A stretch of DNA of 50,218 bases from Thermohalobaculum sp038534135 (GCA_038534135.1 JBCAXJ010000038.1:1-50218); one strand, 5' to 3'. Numbered from the stretch's first letter, positions 7,489 to 16,776 are shown. A program made the numbers and translations. Notes: generated by a model from the letters alone, not told the origin.

Positions 7489-10400
7489 TCAGCGCTTGAG
7501 TGCGCGGACCTCCCAGGCCTTGAGCGAGGTGCGTGCGGCTGGACCATAGCCTTCAATCTCGACGCGCAGTTGTGGGAAGATCTCGAAGATCTCCTCGCGC
7601 ACTTCTTCGGCCATCCAGCCGATGCCCTGCTCACCCGGGTGGAAGCTTTCAGAAGATGCGCCGTTCGCCGTGACGATCTCGTGGCTGTCGAACAGCATGT
7701 GGAAGTACTCGACCTCGCCACCTTCCTGAACGTGGATTGTGTCGCCATTGACCAGGTGCTTGGCTGCGGCCAGGACTTCGGTCTCGCCGAACATCAGCTC
7801 TGCACGCCAGTCTTCAATCAGCATCCGGTGCAATGGACTGACCAGCAGGTCGCGGTCGTTGCCAAGTGCGCCCTCACGGATCATGATTGGCGCCAGCTTG
7901 CCCTTGGCTTCGACCGATTGAGAGCCAATCCAGCGGATTGCCTGAGCGCCGCCGTCACGGGTCATCACCATATCGCCTTCGACCAAGTCCTCGATGGCGA
8001 CCTCGCCGTCCGGTGTCGTGATCATGGTGCCGCGCGTGAAGCAGGTGATGGCTTCGATCTCGCTGTAGTTGATCGTGCTGATCGTGTTGCCACCAGAGTC
8101 CAGGATGAAGACCTGACCGCTTTCTGCACCCGGAGCATCCGGGACGTTGACGAAACTTCCGCCATTCAGACCGGTGATCTGGATCTCGTCGCCCGTGGCA
8201 AGTGGTGCGAAAGGCGGTTCGGTTACCGGGTTGTTGGTGTCATCAATGACGTCTTCTTCGTCAGTCTCGCCGCCTGTGATCGTGATGTTGCTGCCCGGCG
8301 TCAGCGAAGCTCCATTGACGAAGAACTCGTCGTCGCCGCCGCCGCCAAGCGCCGTGTCGCCGGAGCCGACGATGATGTCGTCATCGCCGAGACCGCCATC
8401 GAGCGAGTCGTTCCCAGCGCCGCCATCAAGTGTGTCCGCGCCTTCGCCGCCAACGAGACTGTCATCGCCGCCGCCGCCGGTGAGAGTGTCGTTGCCAGCG
8501 CCGCCATCCAGGGTGTTGCTGTCACCATCGCCAATGATGGTGTCGCCGTTGTCCGAACCGGTCGCATTCTCGAAGTTCAGGATCGTGTCGTTGCCGACGC
8601 CGTCTCCCGTCAGCGTGTCGTTGGCCAAGTCGATGACGACCGGACCTGTGGCGTCGTCCACGCCGATCGTGTCGTTGCCGTCGCCACCGTCGTGGGTGTC
8701 GTTCCCCGCGCCAGCCTGGACCGAGTCATTCCCGATACCGGCATCGGTTGTGTCATTGCCCGACCCGGCGTCGATCGCATCATTGCCCGCGCCGCCGATG
8801 GCCGTGTCATCGCCGCCACCCGCGCTGATCGCGTCGTCACCGCCGCCGCCGTCGAAGAACTCGCCGTTGGCTCCTCCGGCCAGGTTGTCGCCGCCATCCG
8901 TGCCTACGACACCTTCAAAGCTGAAGATCGTGTCGCCCTGGGCGTCGCCACCCGCGACGACTTGTGCAGCGAGAGAAACGACCACCGGTGTTGCGCTGTC
9001 GGAGTAATCGAGGATGTCGAAACCGATACCGCCGTTCAGCGAGTCGGCTCCGGCACCGCCTGCGACCGTATCGTTGCCTTCGCCTGCGATGACTGTGTCG
9101 TCGCCTGCGCCCGCATCAACGCTGTCGTTTCCGGCGTTTGCATCGATGCTGTCATTTCCGCTGGACCCGGTTGCAACGTCATCGCCGGTGGTCAGCGTGA
9201 ACTCTTCGAAGTTCGCGAACGTGTCGTTTCCGGTTCCAGCGCCCGAAACCGTCCCGCTTTCGATGTCGATTGTGACAGGCGAGGTGGAGTCAATATAACT
9301 CAGCCTGTCGACGCCTTCGCCGCCGTCCAGGCTGTCGCTGCCCTGACCGGCGCGGACAAAGTCGGCTCCGCCTTGCGTGTCCAACGTAACGCCCACGGTG
9401 TCTGCGACCGCATTAACGTTGTCGTCGTCGTCGGTGAAGATGATGCGTTCGATCTCAACGAACGTATCGGTCCCGGTCGACACGCCCGTGACGATACCAG
9501 CCTCGTCGCCTGTGTAGGTGACCGTGATATCTGCAACTTCATCGGAATAGTCGAGAACGTCGATGTCGGTGTCGCCAGCGTCCTCGGATCCGGCGATACT
9601 GTCGTTTCCACCGCCTGACACGAAGGTGTCACTGCCACCGCCGCCGATCAGAGAGTCGGCACCCAGCCCGCCATCGATGAAGTTGTTGGATTCCTGGGCA
9701 GTGATCGATGCATTGGCGGTGCTGCCAGTGATCGTATCGGCGAATGCCGACCCGATGGCGTTTTCGTAGAACGTGTTCTCTTCGACATCGCCGTCGGCAT
9801 TCGTGGCACCGCTGCCCATGTCGAAGACGACCGAACCGCTTTCGTTGGTGAAATCGATCGTATCGATGCCTGCGCCACCGGTCGTCGTGTCGACTTGATC
9901 CCGCGCGATGACGAGGTCGTTGCCGTCGCCTGCGTCGATTGAGTCTTCGCCACCGTTGCCGTCGATCGTGTCGTTGCCGATGCCGCCGAACAGGCTGTCC
10001 AGGTCACGAACCGGGTTGGCCGCGTCGATCGCACCGACAATGGAGTCGTTCCCGGCGCCGCCGTAAACGGTATCGCGCACGGAAGAGGTAGAACCCGGTC
10101 CATCGGTCGTGATGACGTCGTCGCCCGCACCGCCATAGACCGTGTCGCCGCCCGTTGCCAAACCGAGCGCATCGAACAGAACGCCGAAGTTCGAATTGAT
10201 GGTGTCCGCGCCGTCCCCGCCATAGATGACGTCATCGCCCTGCGACCCGATGATCGAGTCATTGCCCAGACCGCCATCCAGTGTGTCGACGAGCGAGCCG
10301 CCGGTCGCGGGCCCGCCATCGGCCGCCGTAAAGAAGTTGTTGATTACGTCGTCGCCGTCGCCGGCGAAGATCTGGTTGACGCCCTGACCGGTGGACAGCG

Positions 10401-10557
10401 AGTCTGCGCCATCGCCGCCATAGATTACGTCATCGTCATTGTTCCCAACGATCGTGTCGTTGCCGCCCAGAGCCACGATGGTATCGACAAGACCATCATT
10501 GGCGTCGCCCGCAAAGTTAAGTACGTCGTCGTTGGCAGTCAGGGTAACTGTCGGCAT
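7489..10557 (-). CDS. RTX calcium-binding repeat protein with C-terminal Hint domain
   Basis: 1,022 residues, extremely acidic. From about residue 20 to 760 it consists of degenerate GGxGxD nonapeptides (GGNDT, GGDGAD, GAGNDS...) that bind Ca2+ as parallel beta-rolls after export. A linker of about 75 residues follows, then a Hint_2 (hedgehog/intein) domain starting at Cys839 (CFTRGTMITTPDG...VEGD), with SPLHRML and a tail to KALKR-like basic residues. RTX proteins are usually exported by type I systems, but no transporter is encoded here. Many Rhodobacteraceae have such RTX-Hint proteins, and Hint may cleave or cross-link the preceding chain. It has its own promoter region and terminator, so it is probably monocistronic. 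ATG 10557 has AAAGGACG upstream. Confidence 0.9.
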   Translation of the reverse strand: MPTVTLTANDDVLNFAGDANDGLVDTIVALGGNDTIVGNNDDDVIYGGDGADSLSTGQGVNQIFAGDGDDVINNFFTAADGGPATGGSLVDTLDGGLGNDSIIGSQGDDVIYGGDGADTINSNFGVLFDALGLATGGDTVYGGAGDDVITTDGPGSTSSVRDTVYGGAGNDSIVGAIDAANPVRDLDSLFGGIGNDTIDGNGGEDSIDAGDGNDLVIARDQVDTTTGGAGIDTIDFTNESGSVVFDMGSGATNADGDVEENTFYENAIGSAFADTITGSTANASITAQESNNFIDGGLGADSLIGGGGSDTFVSGGGNDSIAGSEDAGDTDIDVLDYSDEVADITVTYTGDEAGIVTGVSTGTDTFVEIERIIFTDDDDNVNAVADTVGVTLDTQGGADFVRAGQGSDSLDGGEGVDRLSYIDSTSPVTIDIESGTVSGAGTGNDTFANFEEFTLTTGDDVATGSSGNDSIDANAGNDSVDAGAGDDTVIAGEGNDTVAGGAGADSLNGGIGFDILDYSDSATPVVVSLAAQVVAGGDAQGDTIFSFEGVVGTDGGDNLAGGANGEFFDGGGGDDAISAGGGDDTAIGGAGNDAIDAGSGNDTTDAGIGNDSVQAGAGNDTHDGGDGNDTIGVDDATGPVVIDLANDTLTGDGVGNDTILNFENATGSDNGDTIIGDGDSNTLDGGAGNDTLTGGGGDDSLVGGEGADTLDGGAGNDSLDGGLGDDDIIVGSGDTALGGGGDDEFFVNGASLTPGSNITITGGETDEEDVIDDTNNPVTEPPFAPLATGDEIQITGLNGGSFVNVPDAPGAESGQVFILDSGGNTISTINYSEIEAITCFTRGTMITTPDGEVAIEDLVEGDMVMTRDGGAQAIRWIGSQSVEAKGKLAPIMIREGALGNDRDLLVSPLHRMLIEDWRAELMFGETEVLAAAKHLVNGDTIHVQEGGEVEYFHMLFDSHEIVTANGASSESFHPGEQGIGWMAEEVREEIFEIFPQLRVEIEGYGPAARTSLKAWEVRALKR

Positions 10558-10909
10558 ACCGCGTCCTTTCGCATCTAAGGCGCACGGAATGCAGGTCTAG
10601 CGTAGACAGACTCCGCCATCGGAACGGCTTCGTCCAAGATCGCGGCGAGCTAAGGTAGCTGCGAGCCGCGTATGTTACGTGTACCTGCGCACTGTGCGCG
10701 TTTGGAGCAAGGAAACGCCGAAAGCCGCAGAATGTAAAGCAAAAACGCCCGGACAGGTCCGATCGGCAACCGGCGGATGCGTCGGCTGGTTTTTCTGTCG
10801 CGGCACGGGACGTTTGAGGCTTTGCTAACCGTGTTTGGTTATCATTTCGAAGCCGACCCGCGGGTTCCGCACCTGCGAATCGGCATGTTCTCCAAACGTT
10901 TCCCGCCAA
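10558..10909 (-). other. 352-base 5' region of the RTX-Hint gene with a hairpin
   Basis: No protein gene is supported here. A hairpin lies at 10641-10670 (outer CGCGGC/GCCGCG, inner AGCTA/TAGCT around AGG), about 85 bases before the RTX-Hint start, and may be a 5' leader structure. On the minus strand around 10741-10760 there is a G/C-rich segment followed by GCGTTTTTG, a weak terminator candidate for the aminotransferase. Confidence 0.4.
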
Positions 10910-12115
10910 TCAGGCTTTCAAGGATCCGCAGAACCTCTGGATGCGGGTGCAGGCCTCTTCCAGAGCTTCATCTGACGTCGCGTAGGAGGCGCGGAAGCAC
11001 GGGCTGACGCCGAAGGCCGATCCGTGGACGACGGCGACGCCCTCGGCCTCCAGAAGTTGGGTTACGAAGGCTTCGTCGTCTTCGATCACCACGCCGCTTT
11101 CCGTTGTCTTGCCGATGCAACCCGCCACGGAGGGATAGACGTAGAACGCGCCCTCGGGCACGGCACACGTGATGCCGTTGGCCTGGTTCAGCATCGAGCA
11201 CACGAGATCGCGGCGGCGCTGGAACGCCACCCGGCTTTCGGCAATGTAGTCTTGCGGTCCGTTGAGCGCTGCCACGGCGGCCCATTGGCTGATCGAGGAG
11301 GGGTTCGACGTCGACTGCGACTGGACCTTGGACATCGCCTTGATCAGCGGCTGAGGCCCCGCGGCATAGCCGATCCGCCAACCGGTCATCGCATAGGCCT
11401 TGGACACGCCGTTGACCGTCAGCGTCCGGTCCATCAGGCCCGGCTCGACTTCGCAGATGGTCGCGAACTCGAACGGCGGATAGGCGATGTGCTCGTACAT
11501 ATCATCCGTCATCACCCATACATGTGGGTGCTTCATCAGCACGTCGCACAAGGGCTTGAGTTCGGCGGCGGTGTAACCGGCACCCGACGGGTTCGACGGC
11601 GAGTTGAAGATCAGCCACTTGGTCTTGGGCGTGATCGCCGCCTCCAACTGCTCGGCGGTGATCTTGAGGCTGTTCTCGACGGTCGCGGTCACGATCACCG
11701 GCTCGCCGCCCGCCAGCAGCACCATGTCGGGATAGCTGACCCAGTAGGGCGCGGGCACGATCACCTCGTCGCCCGGGTTCAGCGTCGCCATCAGCGCGTT
11801 GTAGAGCACCTGCTTGCCGCCGTTCGAGACCGTGACCTGGCTGGGCGCATAGTCCAACCCGTTCTCACGCTTGAACTTTTCGGCGATTGCCTGCTTCAGC
11901 TCGGCGATCCCGTCGACAGCGGTGTACTTGGTCTTGCCCGCCGACATCGCGTCGATCGCGGCCTGTTTGATATGGTCCGGCGTGTCGAAATCCGGCTCTC
12001 CCGCGCCCAGGCCGATGATGTCAGCCCCTGCGGCCTTCAACTCGGCGACTTTGCCTGTCAGCGCCACGGTGGGGGATGCTTTTACGCGGGCGAGGCTGTC
12101 GGCGAGGAAAGCCAT
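10910..12115 (-). CDS. class I/II aminotransferase (aspartate/prephenate type)
   Basis: 401 residues from ATG 12115, with AGGAGA 8 bases upstream; a longer frame to 12208 lacks both a site and family similarity. It begins MAFLADSLARVKASPTVALT, typical of the Ib subgroup. PLP-binding residues are visible: NSPSNPSGAGY, DDMYEHI, and the Schiff-base lysine in VNGVSKAYAMTGWRIGY, with a C-terminal Arg in CFRASYATSDE for the substrate carboxylate. It transfers amino groups between aspartate (or prephenate/arogenate) and 2-oxoglutarate. It is probably transcribed alone, as about 350 bases separate it from the next minus-strand gene downstream. Confidence 0.93.
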   Translation of the reverse strand: MAFLADSLARVKASPTVALTGKVAELKAAGADIIGLGAGEPDFDTPDHIKQAAIDAMSAGKTKYTAVDGIAELKQAIAEKFKRENGLDYAPSQVTVSNGGKQVLYNALMATLNPGDEVIVPAPYWVSYPDMVLLAGGEPVIVTATVENSLKITAEQLEAAITPKTKWLIFNSPSNPSGAGYTAAELKPLCDVLMKHPHVWVMTDDMYEHIAYPPFEFATICEVEPGLMDRTLTVNGVSKAYAMTGWRIGYAAGPQPLIKAMSKVQSQSTSNPSSISQWAAVAALNGPQDYIAESRVAFQRRRDLVCSMLNQANGITCAVPEGAFYVYPSVAGCIGKTTESGVVIEDDEAFVTQLLEAEGVAVVHGSAFGVSPCFRASYATSDEALEEACTRIQRFCGSLKA

Positions 12116-12921
12116 GGTCTTCTCCTGTGCTCTGGATTTCTGCCGCGAAGGGCGGTCGGTGTCTACGCCTGTCGCGGAGGCTGGGCAAGGTGAATTCCGC
12201 GATGACAAAAATCACGTAATTTTACATTAACCGGATTTCGGTCGGGTTTTCGAGCTGTTCCTGCGTCCAGTGTGCGCCGGGTGAGCGGTTTGCTCTGTCG
12301 CTCACGACCTGTGGTGTTCAAGGTTTCGTGTGACCTGGGCGCCGCAATGAAAGCTCGGACTGTTATCGGTAACAAAGCCGATGCGATTCGTGCTGTGCGG
12401 CTGTGTCGGGATCGCAGGCGTGTCAGTCGAATGACCCGTTGCGAGCAAAGATCGAGCGCGCGGTCGGTTCCTGCGCAACACGGCTTTCGGCTGCATCAGG
12501 GTCCATCGCGCGCTCGCAACGCCCCGGACGCAACGAATCGACGTGCTGAGTATTCGCGTTGCACACCGTTTTTCAGGACCGCGCGGTGGAGGTCTTCGTG
12601 CCGATCAGCGCACGGGTCATCATATTCGCGAACAGGGCGACTCTGTGTATTTTGTGGGCGTGGTCTGTCGGCCCCGGCGTGAGTATTGTTTGCCGGTTTC
12701 TCTCTTTCGGCGATGACTTGCCGCTGTTGCGCGGTTGGCAGAGCCCGACCTCGGGTGGGCGCCGCCAAATTCCGGTTGGAGCGCTTTATGGTGCATCCCC
12801 TCCTGGAGGGCGTTCTTTTTGGATGCGTTGGAGATGCGCCCGCTCGGCGGGAGGTCGGGCGCCGCCCGGCGTCGCTGCGCGCCAATCTTCCGGGCGAGGC
12901 GCGGTTTGCGGATTGCGTGCG
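12116..12921. other. gene-poor stretch of about 800 bases
   Basis: Overlapping frames occur on both strands, but none has a clear start signal, plausible composition or known domain. A plus-strand hairpin (CCCTC CTG GAGGG at 12798-12810) followed by CGTTCTTTTT looks like a small terminator, and could end an unannotated plus-strand RNA. The A/T-rich part at about 12205-12250 is probably the promoter region of the aminotransferase. Confidence 0.45.
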
Positions 12922-14571
12922 TTATTCGCGAGGCTTGCCCGGTGGCGCGCCAACATCGAGCCATGCCCGGAACTTCGGATCGCCGTACCAATCACGCTTC
13001 AGCGTCTCGTCATCCCAGTGATCCGGCATAACGAGGCCATCGGGCAGTTTTGTCGCGGTATCGCCGAACAGTTTGTTCAGGATCTCCTGGGTAATGGTGT
13101 CAGACCTCAGATCGGCCGCCCTGACCGACGCGTCTGCGAAGGTGTCGGTCAGGGCGGCCGATCTGAGGTCTGCAGAGTGGAGGACCGCCCCCTCCATCCG
13201 TGCCTCGCTGAGGAACGCCCCCTCCATTCGCGCCTCGCTGAGGCTCGCCCCCTCCATCCGTGCCAGGATGAGGACCGCCCCCTCCATCCGTGCCCGGATG
13301 AGGACCGCCCGCTCCATTCGCGCCTCGCTGAGGCTCGCCCCCTCCATCCGTGCCAGGATGAGGACCGCCCCCTCCATCCGCGCCTCGCTGAGGACCGCCC
13401 CCTCCATCCGTGCCTCGCTGAGGACCGCCCCCTCCATCCGCGCCTCTCTCAGATCCGCCCCCTCCATCCGCGCATGGTTGATGAGGGCGTTGCCGAGCTT
13501 CGCGAGGTGGAGGTAGGCGTTCTGGAGATTGGTGCTGCGCAGATCGAGTGCAAAAGGCCGATCTTGTCGCCGTTCATGCTGGATGCGCCCATCCGAGCGG
13601 CGCCCGATTACGGTCAGCGCGGCCTGGATATCGACGCGCGGTGACGGCAAGTCGCTGACCCAGTTCCTGTGGCTTTCTCGGCGTGCGTCCAGCAGCGCCT
13701 TGCGGGCCGCGTGTTCTTCCTCGGTAGTCTCCTCCGGATAGTCCGGCCAGTCGCCGAGATCATGATCCTTGGCAGACGAAGCGGGTGCGTTCTCGCGAAG
13801 GTAGGCGCACAACGTCTCCATCACCGTGATGTGGTCGCGCTCGGAGTCCTGGGCGATGCGCTCCAACGCGTAGATTGCACCGAGGCGAACCTCGAGATTG
13901 GGAACGGTCTTCTCGACGGTGGAGGTGATCGTCTGCCAGTCGCCGTAGTCGACATGCTCGACATCCTTGGGGATCGTGAAGGGATCGCCCTCGCGGTGCT
14001 GAAACTCGACGCGGTGGCTCTGATCGCCCGCGGGCATGTCGTATTCGATCGTGCGGACCCGAAAGGTGTCCGTCTGCTTTTCCGTCTTCTCGGCGCCGAG
14101 CTGTTCGACGGCCTGGGTGAACCGGGTCGTGAACATCACGGTTTCGGCGGTGATGGTCTGACGCTCGTTCAGCCAGGTCTTGATCAGTTGGAAGGGTGCG
14201 GCGGCCAGGATGGCGATGGCGGTCAGCATGGCCCCGAGTGCGTAGGCGAAGCTGCGCAGGTCGTCGGCATCGTTGGTCGTGTCGACGAGGTCGAACAGTT
14301 TGGCGATCAGGTCACGCAGCTCACCGAGGTAGCTGAGCCAGAATGGCCCAGCGAGCCCGATCGCGAGCCCGATGAAGATCCAGACATAGCGGCGTTTGAC
14401 CCAGTCCCGGACACGCGCGATTGCGGGAGGCAGGCGGCGTGTAAGCGCGGTACCCCAAGCCCGCCCGTTGCGCCAGAGCACGAAGGCCAGGAGCAGAGCG
14501 CCTGCGCCCGCGATCAACCACAGGACACTCGGCTCTGAAAGTGCGTTTTGCAATCGAGTTTCAAGCGACAT
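12922..14571 (-). CDS. membrane-anchored pentapeptide-repeat protein
   Basis: 549 residues. Two or three membrane segments occur near the N-terminus (about residues 16-32, 48-66 and 112-128), followed by a charged cytoplasmic segment of about 230 residues with a helical repeat-like part (GAIYALERIAQDSERDHITVMETLCAYLREN) also seen in other bacterial pentapeptide proteins. The C-terminal part has about 25 pentapeptides (A[DR][LM]xGA / VLSEA) forming a right-handed quadrilateral helix, then a 50-residue tail ending GKPRE. The role is unknown; such proteins often mediate protein contacts. The DNA of the repeat carries near-identical 30-bp units and a long inverted repeat, so repeat number is probably variable. 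Confidence 0.82.
   Translation of the reverse strand: MSLETRLQNALSEPSVLWLIAGAGALLLAFVLWRNGRAWGTALTRRLPPAIARVRDWVKRRYVWIFIGLAIGLAGPFWLSYLGELRDLIAKLFDLVDTTNDADDLRSFAYALGAMLTAIAILAAAPFQLIKTWLNERQTITAETVMFTTRFTQAVEQLGAEKTEKQTDTFRVRTIEYDMPAGDQSHRVEFQHREGDPFTIPKDVEHVDYGDWQTITSTVEKTVPNLEVRLGAIYALERIAQDSERDHITVMETLCAYLRENAPASSAKDHDLGDWPDYPEETTEEEHAARKALLDARRESHRNWVSDLPSPRVDIQAALTVIGRRSDGRIQHERRQDRPFALDLRSTNLQNAYLHLAKLGNALINHARMEGADLREARMEGAVLSEARMEGAVLSEARMEGAVLILARMEGASLSEARMERAVLIRARMEGAVLILARMEGASLSEARMEGAFLSEARMEGAVLHSADLRSAALTDTFADASVRAADLRSDTITQEILNKLFGDTATKLPDGLVMPDHWDDETLKRDWYGDPKFRAWLDVGAPPGKPRE
13101..13172. repeat. perfect 29-bp inverted repeat inside the pentapeptide gene
   Basis: Arms 13101-13129 and 13144-13172 are exact reverse complements separated by 14 bases. 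On the coding strand both arms contain ADLRS (ADLRSAALT... and ...VRAADLRS). The messenger could form an exceptionally stable hairpin. Such a structure in coding DNA points to template-switch copying between arms. Confidence 0.95.
13180..13479 (-). repeat. ten tandem 30-bp units encoding decapeptides
   Basis: Ten units of exactly 30 bp, each translating to two pentapeptides of the type EARMEGAVLS. Most share a GCCCCCTCCATCCG core (plus strand), with variation at their ends (CCTCGCT or CCAGGAT classes). The sixth unit repeats the third exactly, which suggests recent block duplication. Confidence 0.92.
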
Positions 14572-14763
14572 GGTTAACAGTGTTCAGGACTGAAACAGGG
14601 TTTTCGACTTTGCATTTTGACTGAACTATTATGGGATTTGTTCTGAAAATTCATGCAAATTCGCGAAGCTTTTGACATCTTGTTAAGGGTCGTCGGCCAG
14701 AACGGTGTGTGACAGGCGAGTAGGACGTGGAACGGGCGTCCGGCCAAAGCGTTCGGGTGGGTG

Positions 14764-16776
14764 ATGCAAGTTACGCTGGAGATGCAATCGGGTGCGCGCC
14801 ATGTGGGCGAGGCTCTGGATGCGGCGGATTTCGGGGCCAACTTCCTGTTCAACCGGGTCAGCTTCTCCGAAGGCGTTGGCGATGCGGGTGGGTTCGACGA
14901 GGTTGCGGAACAGCTGGGGGTGACGCATCTGCGCTATCCCGGCGGCACGATGACGGAAGATCAGTTCAGCCTGACCGATCCCGAGGCGACATTTCAGGCC
15001 ACCAATCTGACCACCGGCGCGCCGATCGAGAATGCGGCGCGGCACGATCTGACTCCGATGTCCGAGTTTCTGGCCTATGCGGCCGAGGCGGGGGCGATGG
15101 TGACGATCGTGCTGCCCTCGGCGCGGTATCAGGGCAATCCGGCGCGGGCCGCGGCCGAGGTCGAGGCGTTCGTGAGCGATGTCCTCAGCGGTCCTTACGG
15201 TCATGTGGTCGAGGCGTTCGAACTGGGCAACGAGTGGTCGACCTATTTCAGTTCGGCCTCGGCCTACGGGGCGGTTGCGAACGCGATGGCGGTGGCAGCG
15301 GCGGCTGGAGCCGAGGGCACCGGGTTCGACCCGATGATCGCCATTCAGCCGTCGGCGCGGGCGGCGCGGTTGAACGAGACGGCCGACATCGTGGCGCAGT
15401 TGTCGGGTGATGCGCTGGCCGCGATCGATGCGGTGGTGATCCACAATTACCGCTCTGATCCGTGGGCCGAGCGGTCGATCACGATCGAGAAGTTCGAGCA
15501 TGTCGATCTGTTCGAGGCAGCGGCGGGGCGCGAGTTGGGCGTCGTGCTGTCGGAGTGGAATGTCGGCAATCGCAGCGCCAATGACGGGCTGCTGCAAGGG
15601 GCCGGATTGCTGGAGATGGTGCATCAGCATGCCATCCAGGGTGCTGATCTGAGCCATGTCTGGCCGGTGCTGGAGAACAACACGACGCGGCTTGCGGGGA
15701 ACATCGACGATCCGGACGCGGGCGCCGATCTGATGATCGGGGGCGAGGTGTTTCGCCAGATGGTCCAGAGCCTGGAGGGGACTCAGGTCCTGAACTTCGC
15801 GGTCGATCAGGATACTGATGGCGACGGCGTGACGGATCTGCTGGTCTACGGTTACGAGGATGTCGGCCGGATGGTGGTATTTGCGGCCTCGCTGGACGGT
15901 TTGGCGCGCGACGTGGTGCTGGATCTGGGCGATCTGGCGGATATCGATGCGGCGTTCGAGCATCTCTGGATCACCGAGCTGACGGTCGGCGAGGGTGTCG
16001 ACCCGACCGATCACAAGGCCGCCCCAGTGGTGCATCAGGTCGCGGCCCATGGCGGGCAGCAGGTCGCGCTGACGCTGGATGCCTATCAGGTGACACGGCT
16101 GGAGTTTGCGTCGGCTGTCTCGGCGGTGGTGCAGGTCGAGACCGCGCAGCGCGATGATCTGCGCGGGACGGTGGCGCACGAGGTGTTCGTTCTGGCCGAT
16201 GACGGCGAACGCGATCTGGTGCGCGAATTCGATGTGGCGGTGGACCGGCTGGATGTGTCGTCCTTCGGGGCTCGGTCGGTCGACGACCTCGTGATCACGG
16301 ATCTGGTGCGCAAGGATGGATCGGTCAGTTGGGTGTCCATCGGCGATACGACGGGGCAGTCCGAGGCGATCCTGCGCTTCGCGGATGGGGCTCCGTCAGC
16401 GGCCGCGCTGACCGCGCAGAATTTCATCTTCACCTGCCCGGACAATGCGATGGCGGCGGTGCCGGGGATGGTCGAGCGTCAGGGCACGAGCGCTCTGGAC
16501 GATCTGCGCGGCACGGAGGAGGCCGAGATCTTCGCGATGACCGATGACGACGTGCGCGACCTCGTGCGCAACTTCGCCGATGGCGAGGACATGATCGACC
16601 TCTCGGCGATTGCGACAGGCATGGAGGATCTGACGATCCGCGATCTGGTGCGCAAGAACGGAACGGTCAGTTGGGTCGAGATCGTCGACGGCGACGGTGA
16701 CCGCGAGTTGATCGTCCGTTTCGAGGATGGTGATCATCGGGCGGACCGGTTGACCGAAGCAGACTTCATTTTCTGA
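14764..16776 (+). CDS. secreted glycoside hydrolase-like protein with duplicated RTX-type tail
   Basis: 670 residues from ATG 14764 (GTG 14761 is adjacent). The N-terminal about 430 residues resemble a clan GH-A (beta/alpha)8 hydrolase: HLRYPGGTMTE, the acid/base pair ELGNEWS (Glu157) and VVLSEWNVG with a candidate nucleophile Glu264. Asn-Glu on strand 4 and Glu on strand 7 are the GH-A pattern, seen in arabinofuranosidases and GH39-like enzymes. The C-terminal part has two copies of a module of about 100 residues (DDLRGT...DLVRK.G.VSWV...FIF), and the protein ends ADFIF, like type I secretion signals. There is no N-terminal signal peptide, consistent with type I export. The substrate is unknown. 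Confidence 0.75.
   Translation: MQVTLEMQSGARHVGEALDAADFGANFLFNRVSFSEGVGDAGGFDEVAEQLGVTHLRYPGGTMTEDQFSLTDPEATFQATNLTTGAPIENAARHDLTPMSEFLAYAAEAGAMVTIVLPSARYQGNPARAAAEVEAFVSDVLSGPYGHVVEAFELGNEWSTYFSSASAYGAVANAMAVAAAAGAEGTGFDPMIAIQPSARAARLNETADIVAQLSGDALAAIDAVVIHNYRSDPWAERSITIEKFEHVDLFEAAAGRELGVVLSEWNVGNRSANDGLLQGAGLLEMVHQHAIQGADLSHVWPVLENNTTRLAGNIDDPDAGADLMIGGEVFRQMVQSLEGTQVLNFAVDQDTDGDGVTDLLVYGYEDVGRMVVFAASLDGLARDVVLDLGDLADIDAAFEHLWITELTVGEGVDPTDHKAAPVVHQVAAHGGQQVALTLDAYQVTRLEFASAVSAVVQVETAQRDDLRGTVAHEVFVLADDGERDLVREFDVAVDRLDVSSFGARSVDDLVITDLVRKDGSVSWVSIGDTTGQSEAILRFADGAPSAAALTAQNFIFTCPDNAMAAVPGMVERQGTSALDDLRGTEEAEIFAMTDDDVRDLVRNFADGEDMIDLSAIATGMEDLTIRDLVRKNGTVSWVEIVDGDGDRELIVRFEDGDHRADRLTEADFIF

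Noticed and set aside
8147..9007. Pro/Ser-rich plus-strand frame (286 residues)
   Set aside because: Another shadow of the RTX repeat; composition follows directly from the complementary strand.
7570..9618. Plus-strand frame of 682 residues opposite the RTX gene
   Set aside because: A shadow of the RTX repeat (complement of GGxGxD codons). The minus-strand reading gives true calcium-binding repeats, a Hint domain and a terminator.
13180..13479. CRISPR-like array of regular 30-bp units
   Set aside because: The units are contiguous without unique spacers and keep one open frame coding pentapeptides.
13073..13516. Plus-strand frame with repeated APSIRASLR units
   Set aside because: It is the complement of the pentapeptide array; the minus frame gives proper A[DR][LM]xGA pentapeptides and a TM N-terminus.
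12559..13644. 361-residue plus-strand frame with repeated RPLHPC units
   Set aside because: It is the opposite-strand reading of the pentapeptide array extended into a gene-poor region.
14683..16179. Minus-strand frame of 498 residues, rich in Arg and His
   Set aside because: It is opposite the hydrolase/RTX gene; the plus frame has coherent motifs and the minus frame is a typical G/C shadow.
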